Shown: piece after piece, positions 62,387 to 64,000 of the stretch
How the letters are laid out: each line of letters starts with the position of its first letter
Numbering within the stretch: the stretch's first letter is position 1
Assembly (NCBI RefSeq): GCF_014635685.1
Contig: NZ_BMDH01000002.1
Span: 92,472 to 156,471 of the forward strand
From: Galliscardovia ingluviei
GTDB taxonomy: Bacteria > Actinomycetota > Actinomycetes > Actinomycetales > Bifidobacteriaceae
Direction of reading: 5' to 3'
DNA length: 64,000 nt
Position numbers and translations under genes: made by a program
The notes under the pieces: model-generated
The model's input: only the letters and a program-made list of their open reading frames with translations
Told to the model about the DNA's origin: nothing
Databases searched by the model: none

Positions 62387-63055
62387 CTATTCTTCAATCC
62401 CAAGCCAAGCAAGCGCGCGCTTTAATACAATAGCCTGTCCATTTTCCAATGTTTGTAAGAATGCTGTTGATGCCACAACCTCAGGTCTTGTCCACTCAAC
62501 TTCTAATGTTTCATCGCTAGGTTTGCAATCACCCGCAATAGGCACTACATAGCATAACGCTACTGCATGCTGTCGCGGATCGTAGCATTCACTGACGCCG
62601 GGGGTTGGAAAATACTGTGCAATAGTGAATGGTTGCAATGCTAAAGGAAGTTGAGGCAATGCAAGCTCTCCGAGGTCTTTAGAAATATTGCGCGCAATAG
62701 CCTCCCGAATTGACTCATGAAACAGTATTCTGCCGGAGACAATAGTGCGCTTGACCCCTTCTGCACCGCCAATATTGACACCAGTAAGACCCTCTTCTTC
62801 AGTCTCGTCAATGCTCAGCAGCGTGCCAATACGTACTGCACGTCCTAAATCATCAGTTTGTACTGGCACTACTTGCACATAAACAATCGGCATTTGCTTG
62901 CGGGCACGCTCAATATCACGAGCATCAAGCCAGCCCGGCGGATTGCCGTCTGCACCGTGAATCAAATCATCCGGAGTAATATTGTCAAATTCTCCACGAC
63001 GACGACCTGCATCGAAATCATCGTCATCTGGTACTTCATCATGTAAAACGCGCAT
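62387..63055 (-). CDS. DUF4916 family (Nudix-like) protein
   Basis: Protein of 222 residues. The block GNPPGWLDARDIERARKQMPIVYVQVVPV followed by DDLGRAVRIGTLL is characteristic of DUF4916, an actinobacterial family with a Nudix-like fold; a canonical Nudix box is not evident. The N-terminus is acidic (PDDDDFDAGRRRGEFD). Function is unknown; possibly nucleotide clean-up alongside nudC in the same operon. Start ATG 63055 is chosen over 63094 because the conserved part begins after it and GGAAC lies upstream, but this is uncertain. Confidence 0.75.
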   Translation of the reverse strand: MRVLHDEVPDDDDFDAGRRRGEFDNITPDDLIHGADGNPPGWLDARDIERARKQMPIVYVQVVPVQTDDLGRAVRIGTLLSIDETEEEGLTGVNIGGAEGVKRTIVSGRILFHESIREAIARNISKDLGELALPQLPLALQPFTIAQYFPTPGVSECYDPRQHAVALCYVVPIAGDCKPSDETLEVEWTRPEVVASTAFLQTLENGQAIVLKRALAWLGIEE

Positions 63056-63421
63056 AGTTCCATTATGAGCTATATGCCTCGGTTTCGCTAGCATCCGTTA
63101 ATGATTTATCACAGAATTTTTTACCGGCTTCGCATACTCCGCACCAAATTAGATCCTACAACGCATAAGCCCAACTGATCTATTGCTCAAAATACATTCG
63201 AGATACATGTGAGACGCATGTGAATACATGTGAGATACCTACCAAAACCCATGTCATGCTGTGAGATGAATTTGCTGTGTATCCTAGCCATCTCACCTGT
63301 AATATGAGATGCTAATACCAATAGGCATTACGTATGTATCAGGCACAAGTGAGCAATACTTGGTCATACAATGACACTTGGTCAGGCGCTATGCGCTTGA
63401 CAACACTATGAAAGGGGAATC
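63056..63421. promoter_or_regulatory. Intergenic region before trxA with phased CATGTGA repeats
   Basis: CATGTGA occurs at 63206, 63217 and 63227 (intervals 11 and 10 bp, one helical turn each), within a 21-bp duplication of TACATGTGAGA (63204 and 63225). An inverted repeat GTGAGATG (63261-63268)/CATCTCAC (63289-63296) follows. These recall the GTGAGAT half of the palindrome at 1921. No gene is seen. Confidence 0.55.
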
Positions 63422-63742
63422 ATGGCAACACAGGCATTGTCAGCACAGAATTTTGAAGACACCATTACAAAAAACCCTATTGTACTTATTGACTTTTGGG
63501 CAACTTGGTGTGGACCTTGCCGTGCTTTCGGACCAATCTACGAAAAAGCTTCCGGCGAGCACGATGATATTGTATTCGCAAAAGTTGATGTCGATCAAGA
63601 ACAAGCCCTGGCACAATCCGCACAGATTCAAGCAGTACCAACCTTGATGGCATTCAAAGACGGCAAAGTAGTATTCAAGCAGGCAGGTGCTTTGCCAGCA
63701 CCAGCACTTGAAGAGCTAATTGGCAAGATTAAGGCTCTGTAA
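63422..63742 (+). CDS. trxA: Thioredoxin
   Basis: Thioredoxin of 106 residues. The redox motif is FWATWCGPCRAFGP, the buried Asp is in VLIDFWA, and the cis-Pro loop is QAVPTLMAFKDGK. It reduces protein disulfides using thioredoxin reductase, and could also serve ribonucleotide reductase or arsenate reductase. ATG 63422 follows AAAGGGGAATC. Monocistronic with a strong terminator downstream. Confidence 0.97.
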   Translation: MATQALSAQNFEDTITKNPIVLIDFWATWCGPCRAFGPIYEKASGEHDDIVFAKVDVDQEQALAQSAQIQAVPTLMAFKDGKVVFKQAGALPAPALEELIGKIKAL

Positions 63743-63833
63743 TTATTTGTGCTTACTTATGGTTACTTGTAGTTACTTGAATGATGTCAGTAACCTGTAA
63801 GCCATTACAATAATCTTAAAAATAAACGATATG

Positions 63834-63878
63834 GAGCTATCTAAGCATATATAGGCTATGTGCTTGGGTAGCTCTTTT
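63834..63878 (+). terminator. Intrinsic terminator of trxA
   Basis: GAGCTATCTAAGCATA pairs with TATGTGCTTGGGTAGCTC across a short loop with several G-U pairs, followed by TTTT (63875-63878). The remaining ~120 bp to the window end show no supported feature. Confidence 0.8.
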
Positions 63879-64000
63879 GTATTTCGCCTTTGCCTTATAT
63901 CTACCTAGGCACACGTGCGCATGGACTCATATTCGAGAATCCAAATTCAAAAGTCTTATGAATTAGCACGTAAATAAGGCTTATAATATCGCCATTCGCA

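Overview
This window looks like chromosomal DNA of a member of the Bifidobacteriaceae (Gardnerella, Alloscardovia or a low-GC Bifidobacterium). That is an inference from gene content: the actinobacterial 29-residue ribosomal protein bS22, the ACT-domain/DUF711 pair, YwiC-like and DUF4916 proteins, an actinobacterial nan cluster, and base composition that is moderate by eye. Most genes are closely packed single genes or short operons, often separated by clear hairpin terminators. Many genes have AGGAGG-like ribosome sites; several others have a -10 box only 6-7 nt before the ATG and may be leaderless.

Layout. 1-5.3 kb: start of a ClC-type channel, an OFA-type MFS transporter, a Na+/H+ antiporter and a U32 peptidase-family protein. 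5.57-9.7 kb: tRNA-Gly(TCC) followed by a visibly GC-richer island with arsA, arsD and a divergent arsR-arsC fusion, but no arsenite efflux protein. It ends in a serine-recombinase remnant and an imperfect copy of the tRNA 3' end. 9.7-13 kb: a DUF3021/LytTR pair, then an AAA/DUF4143 ATPase behind five 13-bp repeats at an exact 23-bp period, flanked by a direct duplication of intergenic sequence. 13-26.5 kb: a GPH sugar symporter, YwiC-like protein, wall-associated protein, amidohydrolase, bS22, radA, mutY, trmL, ACT and DUF711 genes.

26.6-35 kb is a sialic acid locus. A minus-strand operon (DUF4862, nanK, nanE, nanA, nagB) diverges from a sialidase without a signal peptide, followed by a FadR-type GntR regulator. 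35.2-38.8 kb is galK-galT-deoR. 39-43.6 kb has a Crp-like regulator, a class A penicillin-binding protein and an old-yellow-enzyme homologue. 43.7-49.3 kb is an ABC importer operon of SatABCD type with a fused permease-ATPase. Its promoter contains the same tandem GTCTGAT heptamers as the two nan promoters, so I infer one GntR/NanR-like regulon for sialic acid release, uptake and catabolism.

49.6-64 kb: a lipoate-protein ligase gene interrupted by an in-frame TAG, a pyrD-like gene with a class-1-type catalytic Cys, leuB behind a long hairpin, a prolyl oligopeptidase, an App1-like phosphatase, an orphan gcvH, an L,D-transpeptidase, nudC, an alpha/beta hydrolase, a DUF4916 gene and trxA. The signals I consider most worth follow-up are the 23-bp repeat array before the DUF4143 ATPase, the heptamer operators, the DUF4862 gene, the transporter-less ars island, and a 13-15 nt motif recurring in inverted pairs at mutY and inside the ligase gene.
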